From NCBI GenBank assembly GCA_046094385.1, contig JBJTHJ010000082.1, positions 1 through 22,956 of the forward strand: a DNA stretch of 22,956 nucleotides, in the 5' to 3' direction. Below, piece after piece: positions 8,324 through 15,663 of this stretch; position 1 is the first letter of the stretch, and every line of letters starts with the position of its first letter. This DNA comes from ZLKRG08 sp046094385 (GTDB lineage: Bacteria; Actinomycetota; Actinomycetes; Nanopelagicales; Nanopelagicaceae). Made by a program: the position numbers and the translations under genes. The notes beneath the pieces are model-generated. The model was not told the origin of the DNA, made no database searches, and saw only the letters and a list, made by a program, of their open reading frames with translations.

Positions 8324-8408
8324 TAAAAAATTATTTGTAAATAAGTGAAATTAAGTGAGTGTCGGTATTTGATTACTCACCCCGTTACCCCTAATTTTCC
8401 GCCACCAA

Positions 8409-8461
8409 TTGGGAGCGAGTTGTAACCCTAAAGTATAGGTTTACATATCGAGAGGGAGATC
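8409..8461 (+). promoter_or_regulatory. Probable ftsZ promoter and ribosome binding site
   Basis: The 186-bp gap 8276-8461 is the largest in the window and the only place with room for a full promoter inside the cell-wall cluster. Candidate elements are TTGTAA (8420-8425) as a -35 with ACATAT (8443-8448) 17 bp downstream, or TATAGG (8434-8439) as a -10 without a clear -35. The ribosome binding site is clearer: GAGG at 8452-8455 within agagggag lies six bases before the ATG at 8462. The start point of transcription is not determinable by eye. Confidence 0.5.
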
Positions 8462-9592
8462 ATGGCGGCACCGCAGAATTACTTAGCAGTCATCAAAGTT
8501 GTTGGAATTGGTGGCGGCGGCGTTAACGCAATCAATCGCATGATTGAAGCTGGTCTCAAAGGTGTCGAGTTCATTGCAGTCAATACCGATTCACAACAAT
8601 TGTTAATGAGTGATGCAGATGTGAAATTGGATATCGGTAGAAAGATTACTCGTGGACTTGGTGCAGGTGCCGCACCGGATGTCGGACGCGAAGCTGCATT
8701 AGATAACGTGGATGAAATTGAAGAAGCATTGCGCGGCGCAGATATGGTTTTCATTACTGCTGGCGAAGGTGGCGGAACTGGTACCGGTGGCGCACCAGTA
8801 GTTGCAAAGATTGCTCGTGAATTAGGTGCGCTAACAGTTGGTGTTGTAACAAAGCCTTTCTCATTTGAAGGAAAGTTGCGTACTACTCAAGCAGAAGCTG
8901 GCATCGAAGCGTTGCGCTCTGAAGTAGATACTCTAATTGTGATTCCAAATGATCGATTGCTTGCAATTTCAGATCGTAATATCACTGCACTTGATGCATT
9001 CAAAAGTGCAGATCAAGTCCTGCTATCTGGCGTGCAGGGCATAACTGAATTAATCACTCAACCAGGTTTGATCAATCTCGACTTCGCAGATGTGAAGGCA
9101 GTTATGACCGGTGCCGGTGCCGCTTTGATGGGAATTGGTTCAGCACGCGGTGAGAATCGCGCTATCCGTGCAGCCGAACTTGCGATCTCCTCGCCATTAC
9201 TTGAAGCATCAATTGATGGCGCAATGGGAATCTTGTTATCAGTTGCAGGCGGAAGTGATCTGGGCCTATTTGAGATCAATGAAGCTTGTCAACTGGTTCA
9301 AGATGCTGCACATCCTGATTCCAAATTTATCTTTGGCACGGTAATTGATGATGCACTCGGAGATGAAGTTCGGATCACGGTTATCGCCGCTGGTTTTGAC
9401 GGTGGCGAACCCAAGAAGGTTGAACGCCCTGTGATCTCTAAGAATGAAATCTCTGGAAATGCAGATCCAGTCGATGATAACGATCCACTTCAAGTGGCCA
9501 TGGAGATCACCGGAGAGACGCCGCGGCGCCGAATCTCCTTCCAAGAGTTGGTCGCAGAAGATGAGATCGACGTTCCAGATTTCATGAAGTAA
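8462..9592 (+). CDS. ftsZ: Cell division protein FtsZ
   Basis: FtsZ is the tubulin-like GTPase that polymerises into the Z ring at mid-cell. All hallmarks are present in 376 aa: VVGIGGGGVNAINRM near residue 13, the tubulin signature GEGGGTGTGGAP (101-112), and the T7 loop NLDFADV (205-211) with the aspartates that trigger GTP hydrolysis in the neighbouring subunit. After a variable linker the C-terminal peptide reads DEIDVPDFMK (367-376), the form found in Actinobacteria, where SepF rather than FtsA binds it; sepF lies three genes downstream. The ATG is supported by the GAGG ribosome binding site upstream. The stop overlaps the pgeF ATG by one base (TAATG). A separate promoter in the upstream gap probably gives expression independent of the mur genes. 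Confidence 0.98.
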   Translation: MAAPQNYLAVIKVVGIGGGGVNAINRMIEAGLKGVEFIAVNTDSQQLLMSDADVKLDIGRKITRGLGAGAAPDVGREAALDNVDEIEEALRGADMVFITAGEGGGTGTGGAPVVAKIARELGALTVGVVTKPFSFEGKLRTTQAEAGIEALRSEVDTLIVIPNDRLLAISDRNITALDAFKSADQVLLSGVQGITELITQPGLINLDFADVKAVMTGAGAALMGIGSARGENRAIRAAELAISSPLLEASIDGAMGILLSVAGGSDLGLFEINEACQLVQDAAHPDSKFIFGTVIDDALGDEVRITVIAAGFDGGEPKKVERPVISKNEISGNADPVDDNDPLQVAMEITGETPRRRISFQELVAEDEIDVPDFMK

Positions 9593-10248
9593 TGCCATTT
9601 ATCTTCACCAATCGAATTGGGGGAGTAAGTAAGGCGCCATTTGATTCGGCCAATCTCGGTGATCATGTGGGTGATAACGCAATTGATGTTCTATCCAATC
9701 GCTCGCTCCTGGAAGCACAAATTGGCATGCCGATTGTCTTCATGAATCAGGTGCATGGGGACACTGTGGTTCTAGTCGAAGATGCGCAAATCACACCAAC
9801 CTGTGATGCTTTGATCACCACCGAACGGAATCTAGCTCTGGCTGTGATGGTTGCAGATTGCATTCCACTCTTACTTAAATCCGAAGTTGCGGTAGCGGCA
9901 GTACACGTAGGTCGTAAGGGGTTAATGAACTCAATAGCTCGAAATGCAATAGCTGCGATGCGCGATTTGGGTGCTGAAATCATCCACTCTTATATCGGCC
10001 CAAGTATCTGTGGAAACTGTTATGAAGTATCTGAAGAGATCTTCAACGAGGTAACCATGCGCTATCCCGCCACAAATTCGCTAAACCAATCTGGTAAGTA
10101 CACATTAGATTTGGTATCAGGGCTAAAAAGTGATTTGAAGGATACCGTGATCATGGATCATTCAAGCTGCGTTCTAGAAGATCCGAAGACTTTTTCATAT
10201 CGCCGTGACGGCACTACAGGTAGGCAGGCAGGAGTGATTTGGCGGTGA
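9592..10248 (+). CDS. pgeF: PgeF-type multicopper-oxidase-fold (laccase-domain) muropeptide editing enzyme / purine nucleoside phosphorylase family
   Basis: This is a YfiH/PgeF family protein of 218 aa (DUF152, 'polyphenol oxidase' in older annotation). The metal-site motifs are in place: MNQVHGDTV (H55), VADCIPLLL (C90) and AAVHVGRKG (H105); IGPSICGNCYEV and the ending SYRRDGTTGRQAGVIW are also typical. In E. coli, PgeF removes wrongly built UDP-MurNAc-L-Ser precursors. Other members act on purine nucleosides (phosphorolysis or adenosine deamination). Which activity applies here cannot be read from the sequence, but a place directly after ftsZ is standard in Actinobacteria and Firmicutes and suits peptidoglycan quality control. 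The start overlaps the ftsZ stop (TAATG); the stop overlaps the next start. Confidence 0.9.
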   Translation: MPFIFTNRIGGVSKAPFDSANLGDHVGDNAIDVLSNRSLLEAQIGMPIVFMNQVHGDTVVLVEDAQITPTCDALITTERNLALAVMVADCIPLLLKSEVAVAAVHVGRKGLMNSIARNAIAAMRDLGAEIIHSYIGPSICGNCYEVSEEIFNEVTMRYPATNSLNQSGKYTLDLVSGLKSDLKDTVIMDHSSCVLEDPKTFSYRRDGTTGRQAGVIWR

Positions 10249-10901
10249 CTAGACGTGAAGAACTTGCCACCAACCTAGCTCGAATCAAGAAATTGATTCC
10301 TGAATCTGTTCATCTGATTGTGGTGACCAAAACTTTTCCAGTTACTGATGTTGAAATCTTGCGAGAGTTGGGCTGCCTTGAATTTGGCGAGAACCGAGAC
10401 CAAGAGGGCAAAGTTAAAGCGCCAGCCGTATCCGCTAAGTGGCATTTCCAGGGGCAATTGCAGAGTAATAAATTGAAATCAATCTGTGGCTGGGCAGATG
10501 TCATCCAAACTGTTGATTCGCTTCGATACGTGGAGCTAATTTCAAAGGCACTTTCTGATATTGGCAAAGAGTCCATAGAGGTTTTTATGCAAGTATCACT
10601 TGATCCGCCCGAATCAAAGGGAGAGCGACAAGGGGCCGCGCTCTCTGAAATAGATCAAATTGCGAAGGCAATCATGGCCACAGATAACCTCAAATTACAG
10701 GGCTTGATGGCGGTGGCACCTCTCGGTGAAGCGCCTGATACTGCCTACTTGCGCCTTGCAAAGCTGCATCAGGACTTTAAAGCGAGCTATCCAGATTCCC
10801 CTTATCTTTCAGCGGGAATGTCTGGAGATTTCCAATCTGCGATCTCACATGGCGCGACACATATTCGCATCGGCTCTCAAATCCTAGGTTCACGCAATTG
10901 A
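10245..10901 (+). CDS. yggS: YggS/PLPBP family pyridoxal phosphate homeostasis protein
   Basis: PLP-binding proteins of this family fold like the N-terminal barrel of alanine racemase but have no known catalytic activity; they buffer PLP and affect amino-acid balance. The PLP lysine sits in VVTKTFP (K29). Further family segments are FGENRDQEGKVKA, WHFQGQLQSNKLK and, at the end, SAGMSGDFQSAISHGATHIRIGSQILG, which forms the phosphate site. The GTG at 10245 overlaps the pgeF TGA (GTGA) and gives 218 aa. TTG 10239, two codons earlier and four bases after AGGAG, is an equally possible start. It lies between pgeF and sepF, the usual actinobacterial order (ylmE in Firmicutes). Confidence 0.94.
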   Translation: MTRREELATNLARIKKLIPESVHLIVVTKTFPVTDVEILRELGCLEFGENRDQEGKVKAPAVSAKWHFQGQLQSNKLKSICGWADVIQTVDSLRYVELISKALSDIGKESIEVFMQVSLDPPESKGERQGAALSEIDQIAKAIMATDNLKLQGLMAVAPLGEAPDTAYLRLAKLHQDFKASYPDSPYLSAGMSGDFQSAISHGATHIRIGSQILGSRN

Positions 10902-10907
10902 TTTCTC

Positions 10908-10913
10908 TAAAAT
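10908..10913 (+). promoter_or_regulatory. Candidate -10 element for a leaderless sepF transcript
   Basis: TAAAAT ends seven bases before the sepF ATG at 10921, and no Shine-Dalgarno sequence lies in between. A -10 at this distance would place transcription start at or next to the A of the ATG. No convincing -35 is seen. This would give sepF expression apart from the ftsZ transcript. Confidence 0.5.
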
Positions 10914-10920
10914 ACTCTCT

Positions 10921-11361
10921 ATGTCTAGCTTAAAGAAACTAGGAAATTTTCTCGGTCTAACAGATGACCTTGAGAGCGATGAGGGTTTAACAAGAGAGAA
11001 CGATTCGCCAAGAGTTCGAGTTCGCGAGACTCGTGGACTATCGGCAGTTCAGGATTCGGTAGCGCTACCAGCAGCTCCAGCATCCAATCAGATCTTCACA
11101 GTCAATCCACGTTCATACAACGAAGCGCGAATTATCGGAGAACGATTTCGTGAAGGCCATACTGTGTTAATGAACCTCACCGATATGGGCGAAGCGGAGT
11201 TAAAGCGTTTGGTCGACTTTGCAAGTGGCTTGGTCTTTGGCCATCATGGCACAATTGAAAAAGTTACTTCAAAAGTTTTCTTGCTCTCGCCAGCCAATGT
11301 CAAAGTCTCCAATGAGGTTAAGACCGCGGCTGCAGAGGCAAGTTTCTTTAATCAGAGCTGA
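10921..11361 (+). CDS. sepF: Cell division protein SepF
   Basis: SepF links the Z ring to the membrane and is the main FtsZ anchor in bacteria lacking FtsA. The 146-aa protein starts with a short amphipathic stretch (MSSLKKLGNFLGL) typical of the SepF membrane-targeting helix. An acidic, Ser/Arg-rich linker follows. The conserved globular domain is at about residues 59-138, including YNEARIIGERFREGHTVLMN, ELKRLVDFASGLVFG and VFLLSPANVKV, which forms the FtsZ-binding dimer. It follows yggS by 19 bases, with a TAAAAT box just upstream rather than a ribosome binding site, and is followed after three bases by yggT. Confidence 0.96.
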   Translation: MSSLKKLGNFLGLTDDLESDEGLTRENDSPRVRVRETRGLSAVQDSVALPAAPASNQIFTVNPRSYNEARIIGERFREGHTVLMNLTDMGEAELKRLVDFASGLVFGHHGTIEKVTSKVFLLSPANVKVSNEVKTAAAEASFFNQS

Positions 11362-11364
11362 TTA

Positions 11365-11646
11365 ATGCTCGATATTTGGATTTATAGATTTCTACAAGTT
11401 TTCATCTACGCGCTCTTTGCGCGTTTGATCTTGGATTACGTTCGGATGTTCAAACCTGCATGGCAGCCTCGTGGGGCGATGCTCTGGTTTGCAGAGAGCG
11501 TTTACACCTTCACCGATCCACCGCTTAACTTCTTCCGGCGGTTTATCCCACCCCTTCGAATTGGCGGAGTAGCTTTAGATCTCTCTTTTATTGTCTGTTT
11601 TTTTGCAGTTCAAATCTTGCAAAGTCTGGTGCTGGCTTTTCTCTAG
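11365..11646 (+). CDS. yggT: YggT family small membrane protein
   Basis: This 93-aa protein has hydrophobic segments at about residues 5-25 and 68-92 separated by the family motif TDPPLNFFRRFIPPLRIGG. Its exact role is not established. YggT homologues sit after sepF (ylmF) in many Gram-positive genomes and have been tied to division or osmotic tolerance. It starts three bases after the sepF stop. It is the last gene of the division run: in most Actinobacteria divIVA (wag31) would follow, but here the convergent ileS stop lies only 13 bases away. Confidence 0.92.
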   Translation: MLDIWIYRFLQVFIYALFARLILDYVRMFKPAWQPRGAMLWFAESVYTFTDPPLNFFRRFIPPLRIGGVALDLSFIVCFFAVQILQSLVLAFL

Positions 11647-11659
11647 AGCTGTCCGGCAA

Positions 11660-14600
11660 TTACGCTTTTGCCAGATTAAATGTGAATCCCAATTCGGTAT
11701 CGCATAAGAGGCTTTGATCTTGCCTCATCTCAACTGCCAGAACTTCTCGTTTGATATGTTCCATTGATTCAATTACTGCAGGCAGTACCTCGTGATTTGC
11801 ATTCCATGTCACCAGGATGCGATCAGTAATCTCAAAGCCGGCGCTCTTTCTACCTTCTTGAAGCGATCTAATAACTTCGCGCACATTTCCCGCGTTTATC
11901 AACTCGGCAGTCAGGTTTAGATCAAGCGCTACCGATTCACCATTATTGCTGGCCACCGACCAACCACTCTTTGGTTGCTCGGTGATAACCAAGTCCGTTA
12001 GATCAATTTGGTACTCTCCAAGAGTTGCTTCGCCCTTGATTCTTAGCTCTGAGACTAATTTGGCGGCATCGCTTTGGGAGATCAATTTTGCGATCTCCTG
12101 TACCGCGCCACCGAACTTGGCACCCAAGGATCGGAAATTCGCCTTTATGCTTACACTCACCAAGTCTCCGGATGCATTTGCGATATCTTCCAACTCCATA
12201 ACATTTAATTCATCGGCGATTTGGTCTCGCATATCTGATGGCAGATTCGACCATCCACTAGCGGCAATCAACGCTCTGCCAAGCGGTTGGCGAATCTTCA
12301 CTGAGGACTCTGCGCGGGCAGCCCTTCCGAGTTCGACGATTCTTCGCGTCAATGCCACCTGAGTTCTTAGATTCTCATCGATTAAATCTGTATTTACATC
12401 TGGCCAGGAAGTTAAATGAATTGAGCTAGTCGCATTAGATTCAACTGGCTTAATTAACTCTTGCCATACATGTTCGGTAATGAAAGGAACCATCGGCGAC
12501 ATTAACTGAGTCAATACCTTAAGAGATTCATGCAAGGTAGCAAGCGCAGCAGGATCGCCATCCCAGAAGCGGCGTCTACTCCTTCTTACATACCAATTCG
12601 AGAGGTCATCAATGAAGGTGGCCAATAATTTTCCAGCGCTTTGAGAATCGAAATCCGCATAAGCTGCATCAACCTCACGAATCAAAATTTGCAGCTCAGA
12701 AAGGATCCAGCGATCCATTATCGGACGTGACACTTGGCTAGGTGCTTGGCTTAACTCAAAGTTAGATGCTCGCGCATATAGCGACATGAAGGAGATAGTG
12801 TTCCAATAGGTTAATAGGGTCTTGCGAACGACTTCTTGGATCGCATCGTGGCCTACACGTCTGGCTGCCCATGGCGAACCAGCCGCCAACATGAACCAAC
12901 GCACTGCATCTGCGCCATGTTGTTCCATCAAGGCCATTGGTTCCAGGACATTTCCCAAATGCTTTGACATCTTCCGTCCATCCTTATCAAGGATATGTCC
13001 AAGACAGAGAACGGTCTTATATGAAGATTTATCAAAGACCAGGGTGCCGATGGTCATCAAGGTGTAGAACCAACCACGGGTCTGATCGATCGCTTCACAG
13101 ATGAAATCGGCAGGGTAGGACTCTTTAAATTTCGCTTCAGAACCTGCTTTGTGCGGATATCCCCACTGTGCAAAGGGCATAGCGCCAGAGTCGTACCAAC
13201 AATCTATAACTTCTGGAACTCGAATCATCTCTTGGTTGCAATCTGCACATGCAAATTTGATGTCATCGACGAAGGGGCGGTGTGGATCTAAGTTCGATAA
13301 ATCTGCACCAGCTAATTGGCCCAGCTCTTTCAAAGAGCCGATCGCAATCTCATGTTTGTTCTCGCAACGCCAGATTGGTAGCGGCGTACCCCAGTAACGA
13401 TTGCGAGAGAGCGCCCAATCAATATTGTTATTTAACCAATCACCATAGCGACCGGTTTTGATAGTCTCTGGATGCCAATCGGTCTGCAGATTCTCTCGGA
13501 TTAAGGCATCCTTAATTGAAGTGGTGCGGATATACCAAGAGGGTTGCGCGTAGTAGATCAATGCAGTGTGGCATCTCCAGCAATGTGGGTATTGATGCTC
13601 ATATGGTTGATGCTTATATAGAAGCCCACGTGACTTTAGATCCTTGACGATGGGTTTATCAGCATCTTTGAAGAAAAGATCACCGACTAAATCGATTCCT
13701 GATTCGAAATGTCCATCTGCGCGTACTGGATTTACAGTTGGTAAGTTGTAAGCGCGACAGGTCTTCAAATCATCTGCGCCGAAAGCTGGGGCTTGATGCA
13801 CCAAACCAGAGCCATCTTCGGTGGTTACATAATCGGCTAAGACCACAAAATGGGAATCTGGAATATCTACAACTTCGAATGGTCGTTGATAAGAAACCCG
13901 TTCAAGTTCGCTACCTCGGTAGCGCTTAAGAATCTGGACCTCTCCATCTAATTTGGAGAGTAGCGCTTCGGCGAGTACCAATACTTCTGAGTTCTCATCT
14001 TTGGTTACTTTGACTGCCACATATTCGACATCACTATTCGCCGCTACGGCGGTATTGGAAATCAAAGTCCATGGCGTGGTGGTCCAAACTAGGAATGAAG
14101 CAGATAGCTCTTTAAGTTCACCATTGGTAATTGGAAAGCGAACATAAACGGAAGGATCGGTTACGGTCTCATAACCTTGTGAAAGTTCGTGATCGGAAAG
14201 TCCAGTTCCACATCTTGGACAATATGGTGCGACTCGATGATCTTGAACCAATAACCCTTTCTTCCAAATCTCTTTTAAGCTCCACCAAACTGATTCCACA
14301 TATTCAGGTGACATCGTCCAATAGGCTTCATCAAAATCCACCCAGAAGCCCATGCGATTGGTCATGGCGGTAAATGCATCTACATGGCGTTGTACCGACT
14401 CACGGCATTTCTCATTGAATTTTGCGATTCCGAATTTTTCGATGTCACCTTTACCTGAGAAACCAAGTTCCTTCTCTACAGCGATCTCAACCGGAAGGCC
14501 ATGACAATCCCAGCCAGCTTTTCTTACAACTTGGTGGCCCTTCATGGTCTGGTATCTAGGGAAGACATCCTTGAAGACACGCGCCTCGATATGGTGGGTT

Positions 14601-14770
14601 CCAGGCATTCCATTTGCAGTTGGCGGTCCTTCATAGAAGGTCCAGGAACTCATGCCTTCGTGCATTTTCACACTCTGATGGAAGATGGCATTGCTCTCCC
14701 AGAACGAGAGGATCTCGCGCTCCATCTTTGGTAAGTCAATGGAGGCCGGAATAGCACGGTAGCCGGTCAT
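11660..14770 (-). CDS. ileS: Isoleucyl-tRNA synthetase (eukaryote-like type)
   Basis: IleS charges tRNA-Ile and is a class Ia synthetase of the cytoplasm. The 1036-aa protein has the Rossmann-fold signature as GTHHIEARVFKD (HHIE at 59-62, replacing the HIGH consensus) and KMSKH at residues 600-604. A CPRCGTGLSDHE zinc-type knuckle lies around residue 184, WTTTPWTL marks the editing domain, and a long anticodon-binding and C-terminal region follows. HHIE and the long C-terminus mark the eukaryote-like class, which other Actinobacteria also carry and which is associated with natural low sensitivity to mupirocin. It converges with yggT (13-bp gap) and diverges from the DksA-like gene. TAGAAT ends six bases before the ATG, so a leaderless transcript is likely. 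Confidence 0.97.
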   Translation of the reverse strand: MTGYRAIPASIDLPKMEREILSFWESNAIFHQSVKMHEGMSSWTFYEGPPTANGMPGTHHIEARVFKDVFPRYQTMKGHQVVRKAGWDCHGLPVEIAVEKELGFSGKGDIEKFGIAKFNEKCRESVQRHVDAFTAMTNRMGFWVDFDEAYWTMSPEYVESVWWSLKEIWKKGLLVQDHRVAPYCPRCGTGLSDHELSQGYETVTDPSVYVRFPITNGELKELSASFLVWTTTPWTLISNTAVAANSDVEYVAVKVTKDENSEVLVLAEALLSKLDGEVQILKRYRGSELERVSYQRPFEVVDIPDSHFVVLADYVTTEDGSGLVHQAPAFGADDLKTCRAYNLPTVNPVRADGHFESGIDLVGDLFFKDADKPIVKDLKSRGLLYKHQPYEHQYPHCWRCHTALIYYAQPSWYIRTTSIKDALIRENLQTDWHPETIKTGRYGDWLNNNIDWALSRNRYWGTPLPIWRCENKHEIAIGSLKELGQLAGADLSNLDPHRPFVDDIKFACADCNQEMIRVPEVIDCWYDSGAMPFAQWGYPHKAGSEAKFKESYPADFICEAIDQTRGWFYTLMTIGTLVFDKSSYKTVLCLGHILDKDGRKMSKHLGNVLEPMALMEQHGADAVRWFMLAAGSPWAARRVGHDAIQEVVRKTLLTYWNTISFMSLYARASNFELSQAPSQVSRPIMDRWILSELQILIREVDAAYADFDSQSAGKLLATFIDDLSNWYVRRSRRRFWDGDPAALATLHESLKVLTQLMSPMVPFITEHVWQELIKPVESNATSSIHLTSWPDVNTDLIDENLRTQVALTRRIVELGRAARAESSVKIRQPLGRALIAASGWSNLPSDMRDQIADELNVMELEDIANASGDLVSVSIKANFRSLGAKFGGAVQEIAKLISQSDAAKLVSELRIKGEATLGEYQIDLTDLVITEQPKSGWSVASNNGESVALDLNLTAELINAGNVREVIRSLQEGRKSAGFEITDRILVTWNANHEVLPAVIESMEHIKREVLAVEMRQDQSLLCDTELGFTFNLAKA

Positions 14771-14776
14771 CGGAAA

Positions 14777-14782
14777 ATTCTA
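14777..14782 (-). promoter_or_regulatory. Candidate -10 element for a leaderless ileS transcript
   Basis: On the minus strand TAGAAT (14782 to 14777) ends six bases before the ileS ATG (14770). No Shine-Dalgarno fits in that gap, so the spacing implies initiation on the start codon itself. A -35 is not clear. The region is shared with the divergent DksA-like gene promoter. Confidence 0.55.
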
Positions 14783-14832
14783 ATTCAAAGCGCTATCGCG
14801 AGCCTAATTGGCTATCCGGGCTACTGATAAAT

Positions 14833-14838
14833 TAAAGT
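14833..14838 (+). promoter_or_regulatory. Candidate -10 element for the DksA-like gene
   Basis: TAAAGT ends nine bases before the ATG at 14848. TTGGCT at 14808-14813 is a possible -35 with a longish 19-bp spacer. No ribosome binding site is visible between box and start, so a leaderless or very short-leader mRNA is likely. Confidence 0.45.
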
Positions 14839-14847
14839 TTCGCCCTC

Positions 14848-15663
14848 ATGGCACTTAAAAAAATTGCGAAGAAATTAGCAGCGAAGAAGGCAGCCAAAAA
14901 AGCACCTGCCAAGAAAACGCCAACCAAAAAAGCTCCTGCCAAAAAAGCTCCTGCCAAAAAAGCTCCAGCTAAGAATGCTAAGAAAGCTATTAAAGCGCCA
15001 GCTAAGAAAGCTAAGAAGGTTGCTGCCAAGAAAGCTCCTGCTAAGTCGGTTAAGCCCGTTAAGAAGTCAGATTCAAATATAAAAACTTCTGCAATCGCTG
15101 GCTCCAAAGCAACTTTGAAGGTTGATACCAAGAATCAGACAGTTCAAGTTGCAATGGCATCTACACAAGTAGCAGAGACGGTGGTTGAAGAGAAACGTCT
15201 GATGATGCCACCACCACCGCCACCAAAGAAGAGCGGCAAACAGGTGCACTTAAAACCATTGAAAGTCGCCCCAGCTCCTTTAGTAATCGAAGATAACGAG
15301 AGTTGGACTGCAACCGAATTGAAATCGATGCGTACTGCACTTGCTAAGGATCTAGAGCGCTTACGTGAGGATTTAGCGAAAGTCGAATCTGAGATGGATT
15401 CACTGATCCAAGATGGTGGCGAAGGCGCAGGCGATGATCAAGCCGATGCCGGTAATAAGACATTCGAACGCGAACATGAGATGTCTCTCTTGATAAATTC
15501 ACGCGACATGGTGATCCAGACCGAACGCGCCATAGATAGAATTGATAATAAGAGTTACGGTGTATGCGAAGTTTGTAACAATCAAATTGGAAAAGCTCGC
15601 TTAGAAGTATTCCCGCGGGCAACGCTTTGCATGTCTTGCAAGCAGAAGGAAGAGCGTCGTTAG
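14848..15663 (+). CDS. DksA/TraR-type zinc finger protein with histone H1-like Lys/Ala/Pro tail
   Basis: The 271-aa protein has two unlike parts. Residues 1 to about 73 are almost only Lys, Ala and Pro in K-K-A-P-A repeats, like the tails of histone H1 or actinobacterial HupB, and should bind DNA without specificity. A linker with a PPPPPP run (about 119-124) follows. From about residue 148 there is a DksA-like fold: a coiled-coil hairpin (LERLREDLAKVESEMDSL ... MVIQTERAIDRID) whose turn holds D197-Q-A-D200-A, matching the D-x-x-D tip with which DksA acts on RNA polymerase, then a four-cysteine zinc finger (C240, C243, C261, C264; C-x2-C-x17-C-x2-C). I infer a nucleoid-associated transcription modulator. 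Similar tail-plus-DksA proteins occur at this locus, next to lspA, in other Actinobacteria. Antisense frames here look hydrophobic only because of the repeat. Confidence 0.88.
   Translation: MALKKIAKKLAAKKAAKKAPAKKTPTKKAPAKKAPAKKAPAKNAKKAIKAPAKKAKKVAAKKAPAKSVKPVKKSDSNIKTSAIAGSKATLKVDTKNQTVQVAMASTQVAETVVEEKRLMMPPPPPPKKSGKQVHLKPLKVAPAPLVIEDNESWTATELKSMRTALAKDLERLREDLAKVESEMDSLIQDGGEGAGDDQADAGNKTFEREHEMSLLINSRDMVIQTERAIDRIDNKSYGVCEVCNNQIGKARLEVFPRATLCMSCKQKEERR
14926..14970 (+). repeat. 15-bp tandem repeat encoding K-K-A-P-A
   Basis: Units aaaaaagctcctgcc at 14926-14940 and 14941-14955 are identical and a third at 14956-14970 differs at two bases. Further diverged copies run from about 14896 to 15045. 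The repeat encodes the basic tail of the DksA-like protein, and its A-runs could slip during replication. Confidence 0.9.

Noticed and set aside
8355..8380. GTGAGT...ACTCAC inverted repeat upstream of ftsZ
   Set aside because: Six base pairs with a 14-base loop can easily arise by chance in AT-rich spacer; no T-run and no known operator match.
11650..11675. GGCAA (11655-11659) and TTGCC (11668-11672) form a small hairpin across the yggT/ileS convergence
   Set aside because: A 5-bp stem with an 8-base loop and no T-run on either strand is too weak to call a terminator.
11946..12362. Plus-strand open frame of 138 codons inside ileS
   Set aside because: Shadow of ileS, no recognisable domain, no ribosome binding site, and ileS is intact across it.
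14832..15131. Minus-strand reading frame of 99 codons rich in F-L-A-G repeats
   Set aside because: It is the antisense of the K-K-A-P-A repeat; its hydrophobic look follows from the complementary codons.
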